A DNA stretch of 64,000 nucleotides from Manihot esculenta (GCF_001659605.2 NC_035176.2:33908716-33972715); one strand, 5' to 3'. Counted from the first letter of the stretch, positions 22,781-35,267 are shown. Numbers and translations are program-made. Notes: generated by a model not told the origin, from the sequence alone.

Positions 22781-24853
22781 AGATTCGTTCAGGACTTCTC
22801 AAAGATTGCAGCTCCCATGACCAGACTGACTAAGAAGAACCAGAGGTTCGTGTGGACCGACCAGTGTGAAGAGAGCTTTGAGGAGCTTAAGAAGAGGTTG
22901 ACTTCAGCACCAGTGTTAGCTCTGCCATCGAGTAATGAAGAGTTCTCAGTCTATTGTGATGCGTCCCGTGTGGGGCTGGGTTGTGTGCTAATGCAGAATG
23001 AAAGGGTGATTGTTTATGCTTCTAGGCAGCTAAAGAAGCACGAGTTGAATTACCCCACACATGACCTAGAGATGGCAGTGGTAATCTTTGCACTCAAGAT
23101 GTGGAGGCACTACCTTTATGGGGTTAAATGTGAGATCTTCATAGATCATAAAAGCATGCAGTACATCCTGAGTCAGAGGGAGCTGAATATGAGGCAGAGA
23201 AGATGGGTAGAACTGCTTAGTGACTATGATTGCAAGATTCAGTACCATCCGGGTAAGGCGAATGTTGTGGCAGACGCCTTAAGCCGGAAATCACTTGGCA
23301 GTTTGTCCCATATTGCAGCAGAGAGGAGGCCAGTGGTGAGGCAGTTCTTCGAACTCATGAATTGAGGTCTACAGTTGGAGTTGTCTGGTACAAGTGCTTT
23401 AGTTGCCCAGATGAGAGTGGCACCCGTGTTTCTGGAGCAGGTGGCTCAGAAACAGCATGAGGACCCAGAGTTAGTGAAGATTGCCAGGACTGTTCAGTCG
23501 GGCAAGGATAGTGAGTTCAGATTTGACAGTAAGGGGATCCTCCACTATGGAAACAGATTGTGTGTACTAGATGACGTAGGGATGAAGGGAGACATTATGA
23601 GAGAGGCTCATAATGCCAGATACAACGTTCACCCCGGAGCCACCAAGATGTATCAAGATCTGAAGAAAGTGTATTGGTGGCCAGCTATGAAGAAAGAAAT
23701 GGCACAGTTTGTGTCAGCCTACGAAGTGTGTCAGAGGGTGAAGCTGGAACATCAGAAGCCGGCTGGAATGCTTCACCCACTACCTATTCCAGAGTGGAAA
23801 TGGGAGAATATAGCTATGGACTTCGTGGTGGGGTTACCGGCGACGTCCAACAGATTGGACTCCATATGGGTGATTGTGGACAGACTCACCAAATCTGCTC
23901 ACTTCATCCCTGTCAGGAGTGGCTATTCTGTGGACAAGTTGGCGCAGGTGTATGTTGATGAGATCGTCAGGCTACATGGGGTTCCTATTTCAATAGTGTC
24001 TGATCGAGGGCCCCAGTTCACCTCCAGGTTTTGGCGGAGTCTGCAGAACGCTATGGGTACCAGGTTGGATTTTAGCACTGCTTTCCATCCTCAGACGGAC
24101 GGACAATCAGAGAGGACCATCCAGACAATAGAAGATATGCTCAGAATGTGTGTGCTAGATTTTGGCGGTTCTTGGAGGCAGCATCTACCTTTGGTGGAGT
24201 TTGCCTACAATAACAGCCATCATGCTAGCATAGGGATGGCCCCATATGAAGCTTTGTATGGAAGGAAGTGCAGATCGCCTGTCTGTTGGGAAGAAGTTGG
24301 AGAAAAGGCCTTGGCAGGGCCCGAGCTGGTAGAGATCACCAGCAGAGTGGTGCCCATAATCAGAGAAAGAATCAAGACTGCTGTAAGCAGGCAAAAGAGT
24401 TATGCAGATATCCGCAGAAGGCAAGTAGAGTTTCAGGAGGGGGATTTGGTATTGCTCAAGGTGTCTCTAATGAAAGGGGTGATTCGGTTCGGGAAGAAAG
24501 GTAAGCTAGCTCCACGGTACATCGGACCCTTTGAGATCTTGCAGAAGATTAAAAATGTATCGTACAAGCTGGATTTACCTACTTCAATGGAAAGAATCCA
24601 TCCGGTTTTCCATGTTTCTATGTTGAGGAAATTCGTGTCAGATCCGGGCAAGGTTCTTAGTGTGCCTGATGTGGAGATCCAAGAGGATCTCACTTATGTT
24701 GAGCAGCCAGTACGGATCCTAGACACCCAGATCAGAAAGCTAAGGAACAAGAAAATCCCGATGGTGAAAGTCCTTTAGAATTACCACAACATCGAAGAGT
24801 GTACCTGGGAGACACGGGAGTCCATGCTCCAGCAATATCCTTATCTCTTTTAA
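22781..24853 (+). pseudogene. RNase H, integrase and chromodomain of element A, 3' part of pol
   Basis: Resumes pol at [17 protein letters not shown]. RNase H ([13 protein letters not shown]) is followed by a stop at 23363-23365 before LQLELSGT. Then comes integrase with HNARYNVH..YEVCQRVK (the first Cys of the usual CEIC is Tyr here, a likely zinc-binding loss), MDFVVG, SDRGPQF and DGQSE, and then the conserved [11 protein letters not shown] and HPVFHVSML tail. A stop at 24776-24778 (TAG where relatives have Trp) cuts the chromodomain-like end. The original stop is TAA at 24851-24853. Confidence 0.9.
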
Positions 24854-24913
24854 AGTGAGTGTTATGTGTTTTATGTGAATGTTTATGTTTTATGCCATGC
24901 TATGTTGTTTGGT

Positions 24914-24950
24914 GAACATTCGGGGACGAATGTTCTTAAGGGGGGAAGAA
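24914..24950 (+). other. Hairpin and polypurine tract of element A
   Basis: GAACATTCG-GGGA-CGAATGTTC at 24914-24935, then AAGGGGGGAAGAA at 24938-24950 directly before the 3' LTR. Confidence 0.8.
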
Positions 24951-27133
24951 TGTAATACCCGGCTAGACTCCGGTATCAGAATTCCTACCGTCCGGTGGAA
25001 TCTCGGATGTCGGAAACCTCTAGAAGGGTAAAATCATGTTTTTATAAAATGTTTTAATGTATTTCATGGGTTTAAACAAAAAAGAAATTAAGTTTTGAAT
25101 GAAAATAGTCTTGAGAGGAAGACTCAGGTTCGGCCGCCGAACATGCATGCACTTCGGGAGTACTTTAAGCCCCCGAAGGCATAAGTGAGGGAAATCCAGG
25201 TTCGGCCGCCGAACCTTATGTTCGGCCGCCGAACATGGCATGCATGCGGAGGCACGTTAGGCCCCCGAAAGTGGCCTGGCCAGCCACCTATAAAAGGGTC
25301 CCTTTGTCCGAATGGGCGAGCTTTTCTCTCCATTTTCGACCAAGGTGAGTTCTCCGCCGTCCCTCGCCGATTTTGAGTCCTTTTCTTCAAATCTTTCATG
25401 ATTTTCATGAGTTTTTACTTTGTTTTGAAGATTTTTGAGCAAAGAGCAAGTTTTGAGGCTTGGAAGACTCAGGAGCTCTTTTCCTTTGGTTTCCAAGTTT
25501 AGGTTGTCTCTCTCTCGATCTTCAAGAGGTAAGAGCCGATCTTGAGCTCATTGTATGTTTTAAGCAAGTTTTAAGTTGATCTATGGGGTAGAAATGCATG
25601 TTTAGGTTAGTTGAACTTTGTTAAGTTTTATGTGATTATATGGTCAATGTGTGTTGGATATGCATGTTTGATGTGTTTGAGTTGGGGTTTAGGATAGTTT
25701 GAGACCCCTATGTGTTGATGCAAGTGTCTATGCATGATTTGAGAGAGTTGGATGCTTGATTGGAGGGTTTGGGAGGAAAGTGTGCCTTGAAAAGCTGAGT
25801 TTCTGCCCTTTTGGGAGAAACCAGGTTCGACAGCCGAAAGGACTTTCGGCCGCCGAACCTGTCTGTGAGGCAAGCCTTTCGGCTGCCGAAGCCTGCCCCC
25901 GAAAATAGACTTTCGTCTCTGGAGGGCACTTTCGGCCGCCGAAGGTGCCGCCGAACTTGCATGACTTTCGGCTCTGGAGGGCCTTTCGGCCGCCGAACCT
26001 ACTGCCGAAAGTGCCCTGTTCAGCCCTCCTTTGCTTGTTTTCTATGATTGTTTTAAGGTGTATTAGGGGGGGGGGGGGTTTTGGGGAGTATTTTAGAGTC
26101 ATGTTCATGAATGTTTGGTCCCTCATTTGAGTCCACCTGTGTAGGTTCGGACCCGAGGAACCGAGGACCCCAGCAGTGAGTCAGTCGCTTCAGAATCAGT
26201 AGAGCTTCAGCCAGAGGTGAGTGGAATAAACACTTATGTTTTAAAGCAAATAAACATAGATTTGAGCATGTTCATGCATCACGAATGCCATGTGATATTC
26301 TAGGTTGTTTGCATTAGAATTCACGAATATGTTGCATTGCATAATTTGATGATGATGTGGATGGTTATTGGATGATCCTGAGTCCTCAATATGATACGAT
26401 GGAAGTCCGGTTGACCCATTCTACGTCCCGGCACGTTGGAATGTTATGATATGTTATGTTTAAGAGAAAGACCGGTTGACCCATTCTACGTCCCGGCACC
26501 TTGGAATGTAGAGGACTATTGGTGACAATTCCATCCTTGATGTGATTTGTTTGTGTTGTGTTGCATTCCATGAAAGCGTGAAATATGAATTGAATATGTT
26601 ATTATTCTGCTCACTGGGCTTTATAGCTCACCCCTCTCCCTTAACCCCAGATTTGCAGGTACAGGGTAGACCAGGAGGTCAGCAGGAGTAGAGTCAGGAT
26701 GTTTGTAATAGCTAGATGTGGACATGAATGTGATGTAATGTAAAAGTATAGTGTAGAAATGTAATGTAATGATGCCTATTGAGGTTTATAGTTGTGCTTG
26801 ACCCTAGTATGTTATTAATCCCTTTGAGTACATGATTTTAATGATGCTTATGTAACCAAACTCAATATATGTTATGTCACCCCATTGGGGCACTGATGAG
26901 ACTCCAAAGAGGGGTTAATGTTTATGATTATGATTATGATTATGTATAGTGCATGCTCAGGTTGAGTTTGGTGAATGAATGAAAGAAAATTTTAAAATTT
27001 TTATGTATGTTGTTGATCATGTATGGGATTAAACAGGTTCACAGGATAAATGTTTGGCTTGCTACGGGTCCCGGCGGCCTTAAGCCGATCTGGATCCTAG
27101 CGCCGGTAGCGGTCCGATTTTCGGGTCGTTACA
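24951..27133 (+). repeat. 3' LTR of element A
   Basis: 2183 bp, TGTAATACCC...CGTTACA. A clear TATA box (CTATAAAAG) lies at 25288-25296, so transcription likely begins about 30 bp further on. Palindromes of the TTCGGCCGCCGAA type cluster at 25128-25240 and 25820-26005. A run of G near 26067-26080 is longer than in the 5' LTR. Confidence 0.92.
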
Positions 27134-28862
27134 GAAAACATATCACATCAAGGATGAACTTGTCACCAATAGCCCTCTACATCTCGTAATATGTCCAACT
27201 GTGCCAGGGGCGATACAGCCATACCTGGTCTTCTCTTACATAGCTCATATCATAACATGTCCAACTATGCCAAGGGTGATACGGCCACGCCTGGTCTTCT
27301 CTTACATATAACATATTGCCAGGGGCGCTACGGTCACACCTGGTCTTTCCATCTCATGTCTTATCATATCATATCATATCGTACTACGGGCTAGAGGATC
27401 ATCCAATATCCATCCACATCATCATCATCGTATTATGCAATGCATCATATTCATGAATTCTAATGCAAACAGCCTATTATATCTCATGGTATTCGTGATG
27501 CATGAACATGCTTAAAACATGTGAGTTATTTTAAAATATAAAGTTCAGTTCTACTCACCTCTGGCTGACGCTTACTAACTCTGGAGCAGCTAACTCACTG
27601 CTGAACACCTCGGTTCCTCAGGTCCGATCCTATACAGGTGGACTCAAATGAGGGACCAAACACACTCTAACAAGACTCTAAACAACTCCTCAAAAACCCC
27701 CTAAAACATCATAAAACAATCATGCAAAACAAGCAAAGGAAGGCTGGACAGGGCACCTTCGGCGGCATATTCGGCGGCCGAATGCTCCCACAGATCCGAA
27801 AGTCAGGCACTTTCGGAGGCAGGTTCGACGGCCGAAAGTCTCCTCCAGAGACGAAAGCCAGGCACTTTCGGCGGCACCTTCAGTGGCCGAAAGTCACTTC
27901 CAGAGCCGAAAGTCCACTTTCGGGGGCAAGGTTAGGCAGCCAAAGATTGCTTCCACAGGAAGGTTCGGAAGCCGAAACTACCTTCGGCGGCCGAACCTGG
28001 GTCCCCCAGCAAGGCATAACCCGTTTCCACCTCATGCAATCCGCCTCCAAAACCTCCCACACTCACATCCAACACTTCCAAAACATGCACAACTCATACA
28101 ACAAGCGTAGAGGGATCTCAAACTAGCCTAAACCCCAACAAACATCACATTAAACATGCATTAACATACTTTTATCATAAAGGGTGTCAAAACCCTAACA
28201 TGCACATCTATACAACTCATACAATCCTAGCCCTCAACCCTTCATAAAACTCACTTAAAACATCATAAAAGATAAAGATCTACACTTACCTTTTGAAGAT
28301 TGAGGTTTGGTGCGACCCAAGCTTGAAGGTATGGAGAGTCCAAGCTCTCAAAACCTTTATCAAAGCTTAAAACTCTTCAAAACAAAGATAAAGCTCATGA
28401 AAACTTGAGGGATTTGAAGAAAAAGCATAAAAACAACCAAAGGAGAGCATGAACTCACCTATGCCCGAAAAGAGAGAGAAAACTCGCCCATTTTCTGGAC
28501 AAAGGGCCTTTTATAGGTGGCCGGCCAAACCTCCTTCGGCGGCCAAAGTTGCTTCCAAAACCTCACCACGTTCGGCGGCCGAACATAGGGTTCGGCGGCC
28601 GAAAGAAAGCCACTTTCGGAAGCCTAACGTGCCTCCTAAACAGCCCCATGTTCGGCGGCCGAACCTGAGTTCTTCCCTCCTTGGTCTTTTCTTTCAAAAC
28701 TCAATTTATTTCTCATTGTAAACCTTCAAAACACTTAAAAACATTTTAGAAAACCTTTATTGTACCCTTCTAGAAGGCTCCGACATCCGAGATTTCCGGA
28801 TTCCAGCGGAGATTCTGCCGGAAAGTTGAAATTTCGATGCTCGAATCTAGCCGGGTATTACA
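27134..28862 (-). repeat. LTR C, truncated by element A
   Basis: Minus-oriented LTR of the same broad family as those of H. It contains AAGGATGAACTTGTCACC, GCCAGGGGCG units, the TTCGGCGGCCGAA cluster and a reversed TATA region (CTTTTATAGG, 28508-28517), and it ends in CCGGGTATTACA. No polypurine tract follows, so it is either a solo LTR or the 5' LTR of a minus-strand element whose remainder lies left of the window. Element A sits in its middle. Confidence 0.85.
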
Positions 28863-29119
28863 ATTAACCCATCAATTCAGCTGAGCTGGATCTCCCGCCG
28901 ATGGGCCCGAGTCCAGCTCTGTCTGGCCTATTTACACAAAGTCAGGGCTGCGTGCTAATGGATGGACCCACATAGCGGGTTTTGGTGAGGTTAGGGTCAA
29001 GCCTTCCTACATGGGCTTAGCTGAGGCTAGGGTATCTGAGACCCGATAGTTATCAAGTGTCTCTTTACCCGCTCGTTAATTATTCTATGATTAATGAGGG
29101 GGTAAATTCCGAAAATCCA

Positions 29120-29385
29120 ATTATGACTGCGCGATTCTAGTAGTGCTTTTGTCAAAATGTCTTCTGATGTCTTGTTCGATTTTGTCAATACTGCATAGTG
29201 AGTTCGGTGGTTCCTCTAGAGTGAGGGCCACCATTACTTTCCCTTCTATTGCCACTAGAGTCCCCCGTTATCCCTTTGACTGGAGCCTGGTCCCTAACCA
29301 GCTGTTCCTCGAGTATGTTTATCTATTAAAAAACCCGGTAAGGCAACAGGTCCACTTTGTTGCCGTTGTCTACTAAAACCTTTCA
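29120..29385 (-). pseudogene. Aspartic-protease-like remnant of element D
   Basis: Minus-strand translation gives a stretch resembling Tat/Ogre protease (VDNGNKVDLL in place of the usual DTGS-type site, then a VKGITG..EGKVMVALTLE segment). Frame breaks and the loss of pol after it mark it as decayed. It is identified by general resemblance only. Confidence 0.5.
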
Positions 29386-29394
29386 GACCCTAAA

Positions 29395-31305
29395 GTTATG
29401 GATGACAACTTCTATGACCAAAGCATCATCATGTGGCATTTGCACCCCCTGGGCATCCTTCAGAGAAAAAAAGATGGTCATTTAGGAATGCTCCACAATC
29501 TGCATTACTTCACCGCTGCTTCCCTCCCCGTTCCTACTTCTCTTCTTCCCTCTTCTGCTCATATGGCCTCCAGTCCCTCCTACAATCATGTTGATTGTCC
29601 CACTGGAGCCATCATTCATTGGTCCCCCTGTCTATCTCCGAGACCCAACCCCTACTACATTCTGCTGTGGTCTCTGGCCTTTCAATTTTTTCATGAAGTT
29701 CCTGAGGTGTCCTCTCTTAGTGAGCCTCTATATCTCATTTATTAGCTGATAGCAATCATTGGTATCGTGACCATGGTCTGGTGATATTGGCAGTACTTAT
29801 CCGAGTCCCTCCTGTTTGCTTCTGCCTTCATCGGCTTGGGCCACTGTATGAAGTCATTGTCTTAGACTGCCATGAGCACTTCAGCTCTGAACGCATTCAG
29901 AGGAGTGATTACCTCGGGAATTTGGGGTTGCTCTACTCCTTCCTCTCCCACCAGCGTTTGTTCAACGCTTCAGGCCCCCGGTCCTGCCTTCTTTCCTACC
30001 TGTCTGGCTGCTTATCCTCCCCAGTCTTTCCTCTATCTCTTGCTTCCTTGGCAAATCTGCTAGTGGTCAAGGTATCGTCTTGCCTTATATATTTTTCTGC
30101 TCTCTTCATCAGCTCTGCCAAGGTGGTGGGTGACTTTCTGCAAAGCAATCTAAAAAACTCTGGGGAGGTGGTACCCTTCTGTATGGCTTCTACTGCTTTG
30201 GCTTCATCGAGGTCGGGAATTTGTAGAGCCTCTAAGTTGAATCTAGCCACATATTCCCTCAGAGATCGTTCCTTATCTATCAGACTATTTCTAGGGAGCT
30301 TGTTTTCCTTTCAGCTGGAACACCGATAATGAACCTGCTGATAAACACGCTGGCTAGGTCCATAAAGCTTTTAATGCTTCCTGCCTCTAGGCTGTTGTAC
30401 CATGCTCGGGCTGGCCCAGTAAGGGTAGTGGGAACAACTTTGCACATCAAAGCATTTGAATGGGTTCGCAATTCCATGAATGTCTTATAGTTCAAGATAT
30501 GCTCTCGGGGGTTCCCCGTGCCATCATATGCGGTCATTGTCTGCATCATGAATTTTTTGGGGATGGTTTCCTATTGCACCTATCTCACGAATGGGGATGA
30601 GGTTGGTAGCAGGGGGCTGCTGTTGTCTCGTGCCCCCAGCTCTGCTAGCAGTTGCTCCTTTAGCCTCTCCAACTTCTGATATACATCTACCTCTTCTCTC
30701 CTTGGCCTTTTCTCCAGGCGGTAATTTCTCTCCAACTTTTCACTTTCTGACCTTTCTGCTGGTTCATAAGAATAACTTTCAGCCCTATCATTCTCAATAA
30801 GCTCCCTTATTACTCGGCCTCTCACTATGGCCACATACTCGTTCCTTCTATTAGCTTTTCCATCTCCATCGCTTGTCCTCCTACTACTTTGCTGAGGGGC
30901 TTGGTGGTTTAGTGTGGGTTGGGACTTATTAACATTGAACCCTTTGATTACTGGTGGCATGCTCAATGGAGTACTGAGTTCCCTTTATTGCAACATTTGC
31001 CCTAGCCAATGAGCCGTATTTTGGAGTTGGAGAGCCATGTTTTGGAGCTTATGGTTAGATGGGGTGGTTCGAGGCATGGTCCCTACTAAATTTGGCGAAG
31101 GATTAAACGACACAAGTAGTTGGTTTAGTGGGGCGATAGGGCTGAAAAATGAGAATTGTGGTCCTTCCTGAGCAGAGCTCAGATCATTTGGAGTGTTTCC
31201 GATATGGTTTTCGTCGTGGTTGGCCATGCGGATCTCAGTGGGTATGGTGAGGATAAGAACTCCAGTGACGAAAATATTTTCTTCATTTTCCACAAACGGC
31301 GCCAA
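29395..31305 (-). pseudogene. gag of element D, broken frame
   Basis: Read from 31305 downward. An N-terminal region with charged, Arg-rich sequence (30580-31305) is followed by the capsid-type domain TAYDGTGNPREHILNYKTFM..ARAWYNSL (30280-30549), whose Tat/Ogre gag resemblance is strong. The next part is RFNLEALQIPDL..LAELMKRAEKYI (29996-30250). Further on, a frame near 29700-29830 reads like YCQYH..GHDTNDCYQL, the CxxH..GH..C motif usual in these gags. Several frameshifts and stops separate the pieces. The product would have been the particle protein. Confidence 0.75.
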
Positions 31306-31762
31306 TTGATATCCTGAGATTCAATAGCGGGTAGGCTCAAGGTATATATTCTTGAACTTGATTCGGATAGCTCATGCTTTCCTTCCTTTATTCTTTTCTC
31401 TTTTGTCCTCTAATGACGTATAATCGCCCTCCGACTATAGTACAACCTGTCATTATCACGTAGGGCCGTACATACGGATATACTGCGTTCTTTCCCATTA
31501 TCAGGCGGCCATTTAATTCCCTCAGACGCCATGCGATTATGATTTGGGATATATGGGATATGTAGCCCCACTGATCCATCAATTCAGTTGAGCTGGATCT
31601 TCCGCCGATGGGCTCGAGTTGGGCTCTGTCGAACCTATTTGCACGAAATCAAGACTGTGTGCTAATGGATAGACCCGCGTAGCGAACTTTAATGAGATTA
31701 GGGTTTAGCCTTCCTACATGGGTTTAGCTAAAGTTAGGGTATTCGAAACCTAATAGTTATCA

Positions 31763-33751
31763 GTTTTTATATCTATGGATGTATAGGAAATGCTTTGCTA
31801 GAATGAATTCAATGGGCGAAATAGATTTGGGTATTCTCCGCTCAATAATTACTAAATCCAAGGCACCGTATCTTGTTTTACCCAAATTTCATTCTCTTTA
31901 GTTAAACGACCAGCAAACTCAATAGCAGATTTTGCATGGCCACATTGAGCATCGCAAGCACTCTCCTCTCTGACTGCCTCACTTGTGCTAATAGCCAGTT
32001 TGGTGTCAAAATGGAAGTAGCTAATAGGCAGTTTTAATTGAGGTTAATACTATAAAAATTAATTAATTAAACTGAATGATATTGATTTCTGATTCTTCAT
32101 TAATCATATTAGTAGTTTTTAGGTGTTCTTATCCTATTTTTTTATGTGAAATGAACAAAAATATATTTATACCCAAATTAAAGTTACATTACTAACACAA
32201 GACAAGACCGTTGTTGCTAACTCAATAATTCATACATTTAAAAACTCAATTAATAATTAACTCATTTTATCTTTTGAAAATTTTGCATATTTTTAAATTT
32301 CATTGTCTAATAGATTTTAATTCAGTGACATCAAAACTATTTTAAAAACAGCTAAATCTTGTATATTAAACAAATAATGGTAATAATTCCATGGGTTGTG
32401 GTTGAAAAGCATGTGCGCCACTTATGAGTGCGTTAATTGAGGTTGAGGATGAGAATACTCCTAGTAATGATGGCGCTTTTAGGAGAAGACACTCATTTTC
32501 TTAATCAAACCCTTAATCATGAGTATTATTAATTCCATTTCAAAAAAAAAAATCATGAGTATTATTAATTAAAAAAAAAAAGAAATTCCTTTCAATCAGC
32601 GGATAGGAGTGGGGATCACGATGCAATGCATCATGGATTTGCTAAGATCAAGTCTAAGAAAATAGTTCGTACATGTAGGCCCACCCCATGATTCATTCAA
32701 ACCGTAATAATATTATGCAAATACCAATAGAGAATAAAACACATATATAAATATGATTATTTTGGAAAATGAAAATATTTTTAAAGTGTGATAACATATG
32801 AACCTAAAATAATTGGTTGGTAACTCAAATAATTAATTCCAAACAGATTTATGAATTTATTTTTTAAAAATATTGGGCGATAGTTTTGATGCTAATCATA
32901 TAAATCAAATTATTTTCAAATAAAAACTAATAAGATTAGAAACTGACTCTAATCAAATTAATATATTTTTAATTATAACTTAGGAAGCGGCCCACACCGA
33001 ACCGTTGGCCATCCATAATTGCATGGATGTGATAATTCTTGCCTTTGAAACAGCTTCTGTTCTGCATCAACCACATATAGTCCAGAAAAATGGAAAATTC
33101 AAAGCACCGGCCAAGTTGACGAGGTGATTTTTCACTTTCACATGGGGCACGGCATCAGCTGTGGGGGAACTCTCTTCTCTCGATGTCTTAAATGCCGCAT
33201 TCACAGGACTATCAGTTTCAGGACAGTTTATGATAAAAATAATTAATTAATAATATAAAACCCAGTTTGAATAGTACAAATAAATTGTACCCCCTTCTGA
33301 GTTATTAACTGTTTGGGCCTAGATTTTGCATTGGAAACATGAGCAGTCAAACATTACAAAACCATTTCTTAATTCCTCGGAATCTCAGTCCAGGTTCGTT
33401 TCTGTTTAAAATAATCCGACCTAGTACTAACCCCATAGCTCGTTGTCCAAATGAACTAGATACCCCCTTCTTAAAATGAAAAATACCAAGAAGAAACCCT
33501 CGTTTCGATAAGTACTGCTAGTTTTTTAATTAAGAAATTAAAAAAAAAAATGCTTTTATATCGTGGGGTGGTCTCAGGTCTGATTAGTGGTTAGTTATTT
33601 AATAACTCGTCTTATAATATTGATTAAAAATATAGGAATTCCATGTTCCAAAGCAAGGCCCTTAAGCAATCCAAGTCCTTTAAGTTGAGAGCAATCACTG
33701 CTAAATATTTAGACGATTTCACAAACCTGCCTAGCTCATCAAGTAGAAACC
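31763..33751. other. AT-rich intergenic region upstream of the SAUR gene
   Basis: No coding sequence found. It contains the small poly(A) retro-insertion at 32515-32570. The final part should hold the SAUR promoter, but I cannot assign a convincing TATA box or a TGTCTC auxin element. The 5' flank immediately before ATG reads AAGTAGAAACC. Confidence 0.6.
32515..32570 (+). repeat. Micro retro-insertion with 20-bp target duplication
   Basis: AATCATGAGTATTATTAATT at 32515-32534 is repeated exactly at 32551-32570. Between the copies lies only CCATTTC plus nine A. This is the pattern of an extremely 5'-truncated LINE- or SINE-type insertion. Confidence 0.6.
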
Positions 33752-34237
33752 ATGGATTCCAAGAAGTCTAATCAGATCAGAGAAATCGTTAGGCTTCAAC
33801 AAATCCTAAAGAAGTGGAGAAAGCTGGCAACCTCATCCAACTCCGCCGCTGCCACCACCACCAACGGCAGCAGCAAAAGCATTAAATTCCTGAAAAGGAC
33901 TCTCTCTTTGTCGGAGACAACCTCGAGCAATGCCGTCCCAAAAGGCTACTTAGCCGTTTGCGTTGGAGAAGAGCTCAAGAGATTCATAATCCCGACAGAA
34001 TATTTGGGTCACCATGCATTTCACTCTTTATTAAGAGAAGCAGAAGAAGAATTTGGGTTTCAGCAGACGGGTGTTCTCAGAATTCCTTGTGAAGTTGCAG
34101 TCTTTGAGAGTATCTTGAAGCTGATGGAAGCCAAGAAAGATGTGTTTTTCATGCAGGAATGTGCAGGGTTGGGATATTGTTCATCCAGATCCCAGCAAAC
34201 TCCATCTCACAATCCTCAAAGCCCCATGTGCAGATAG
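33752..34237 (+). CDS. SAUR-family protein (small auxin-up RNA)
   Basis: 161 residues, one uninterrupted exon as usual for SAUR genes, start context AAACCATGGATT. The N-terminus (IREIVRLQQILKKWRKLA) is the basic helix typical of the longer SAURs. The SAUR domain spans about residues 63-127 (PKGYLAVCVGEELKRFIIPT, then YLGHHAFHSLLREAEEEFGF and ILRIPC-like VLRIPCEVAVFESIL). Ser/Ala/Thr-rich linker at 28-45 and a Ser/Gln/Pro-rich tail after 145. SAURs of the known family inhibit PP2C.D phosphatases and so raise plasma-membrane H+-ATPase activity and cell expansion; that role is inferred here. It is the only intact host coding exon of this size in the window, and the retrotransposons around it lie about 2 kb away on each side. 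Confidence 0.93.
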   Translation: MDSKKSNQIREIVRLQQILKKWRKLATSSNSAAATTTNGSSKSIKFLKRTLSLSETTSSNAVPKGYLAVCVGEELKRFIIPTEYLGHHAFHSLLREAEEEFGFQQTGVLRIPCEVAVFESILKLMEAKKDVFFMQECAGLGYCSSRSQQTPSHNPQSPMCR

Positions 34238-35267
34238 TTTTCCGTACATTTTTGTCTTCTCCTTACCTCTCATTTATCACCTTTTATTTTTCTTTTTTCC
34301 AGGACGTACGGGGCCAATGTATGAGAGAGTGATAATCAAGTTGTTTCCAAATTGTAAAACAAAAGTATCAACTTTGATAGTCTGTTATATCAACCCTCAA
34401 TGAAAATCTTTCTTTCCCCATCCCGGATTGTTCTGTTTCCCCTCCAGTAAATGGAATGGTAACTCCCTATACTCCCTGTTGTACGCCATTAACAACTCCA
34501 AGGAGATCTATGTATATAGAGGTAGTTTCAAAGACAATCCACCACACACAGAGGTAATAACACAATCAAAGTAATAAAATGAGCTTTAATTTAAGAATGC
34601 ACATATCCAATAAGAAATAAGAAAGAAGACCAAACACAATAAGAAATGCATTACCAAAGATCAAACAGCACTCCAAGCACCTCCCTAAGATTCAATAACG
34701 AGTAATTCAGTATTATACTAAAAAACTTTGTGATAGGGTAAGAAAGTACAGGACCCTATGTGTTAAGACAACAGAAATACAAGTAACAGAAGTGAGTTAC
34801 GGAAAGAAACATGCTATAAAAATATCATATAATACCACTAAATTTCAGCGGTCTGCACACAGCACACATCTAAACGAAGTATATAATACATCAATTCCGG
34901 AGCTTTATCAATAAATTCACATGCACCCCATTTATTTCATGATCCAAGTATATGCGCATGTTAGGATTGACACATAGTACTGATGATTATCGAAGAATAA
35001 ATAAATAAAAAAAAGACCACATGACACATCTTTATATATATATATAGCCAAGGCAAGCTATATGGCTTGTACTCAAGGTCATATTCAATGGTCGCGAGTA
35101 GCTAGCTAGAGTAACACAAGCATGAAATTTATCATCACAGGAATTGTATAATTTATCTTTCATTAATTTTAACAGTAAACCAACACTCACAAATAACCTG
35201 GATTGATTTCTCAACAGGCCATATCGTAGACATGGGATAAGATGCAACAACCAATATCATGTAGTTT
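34238..35267. other. Region downstream of the SAUR gene, no gene seen
   Basis: Begins with the SAUR 3' untranslated region; the AATGAAAAT near 34400 could be a poly(A) signal. The rest is AT-rich without recognisable coding sequence, and a short TA run lies at 35034-35046. Confidence 0.5.

Larger units (their letters stand above)
1..27133 (+). mobile_element. Ty3-gypsy Tekay/Del-type chromovirus A, split by complex B
   Basis: Plus-strand LTR retrotransposon whose left end lies outside the window. Its order is partial 5' LTR (1-1257), primer-binding site, gag, protease and reverse transcriptase up to 4437, then after the interruption the rest of pol (22781-24853), polypurine tract and full 3' LTR (24951-27133). 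The two parts join inside the reverse transcriptase/RNase H boundary (YYR|RFVQD), and both sides carry ACAGG. Many in-frame stops make it non-functional. The RT, integrase and C-terminal tail resemble plant Tekay/Del chromoviruses. It lies inside LTR C, because sequence of that LTR follows its 3' end. Confidence 0.93.
28863..31762 (-). mobile_element. Element D: short Ty3-gypsy (Tat/Ogre-like gag) with gag and protease only
   Basis: Right LTR 31307-31762 (TGATATCC...TTATCA, 456 bp) and left LTR remnant 28863-29055 enclose about 2.25 kb. The primer-binding site in element orientation is TGGCGCCGTTTGTGGAA at about 31287-31303. The internal region encodes gag pieces and a protease remnant, but no RT, RNase H or integrase. 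It resembles the class of non-autonomous plant elements with terminal repeats and gag only (TR-GAG), with a protease piece in addition. LTR C interrupts its left LTR. Confidence 0.75.

Noticed and set aside
34140..34403. 87-codon frame overlapping the end of the SAUR gene
   Set aside because: It is in another frame, starts inside the SAUR coding sequence and has no recognisable domain.
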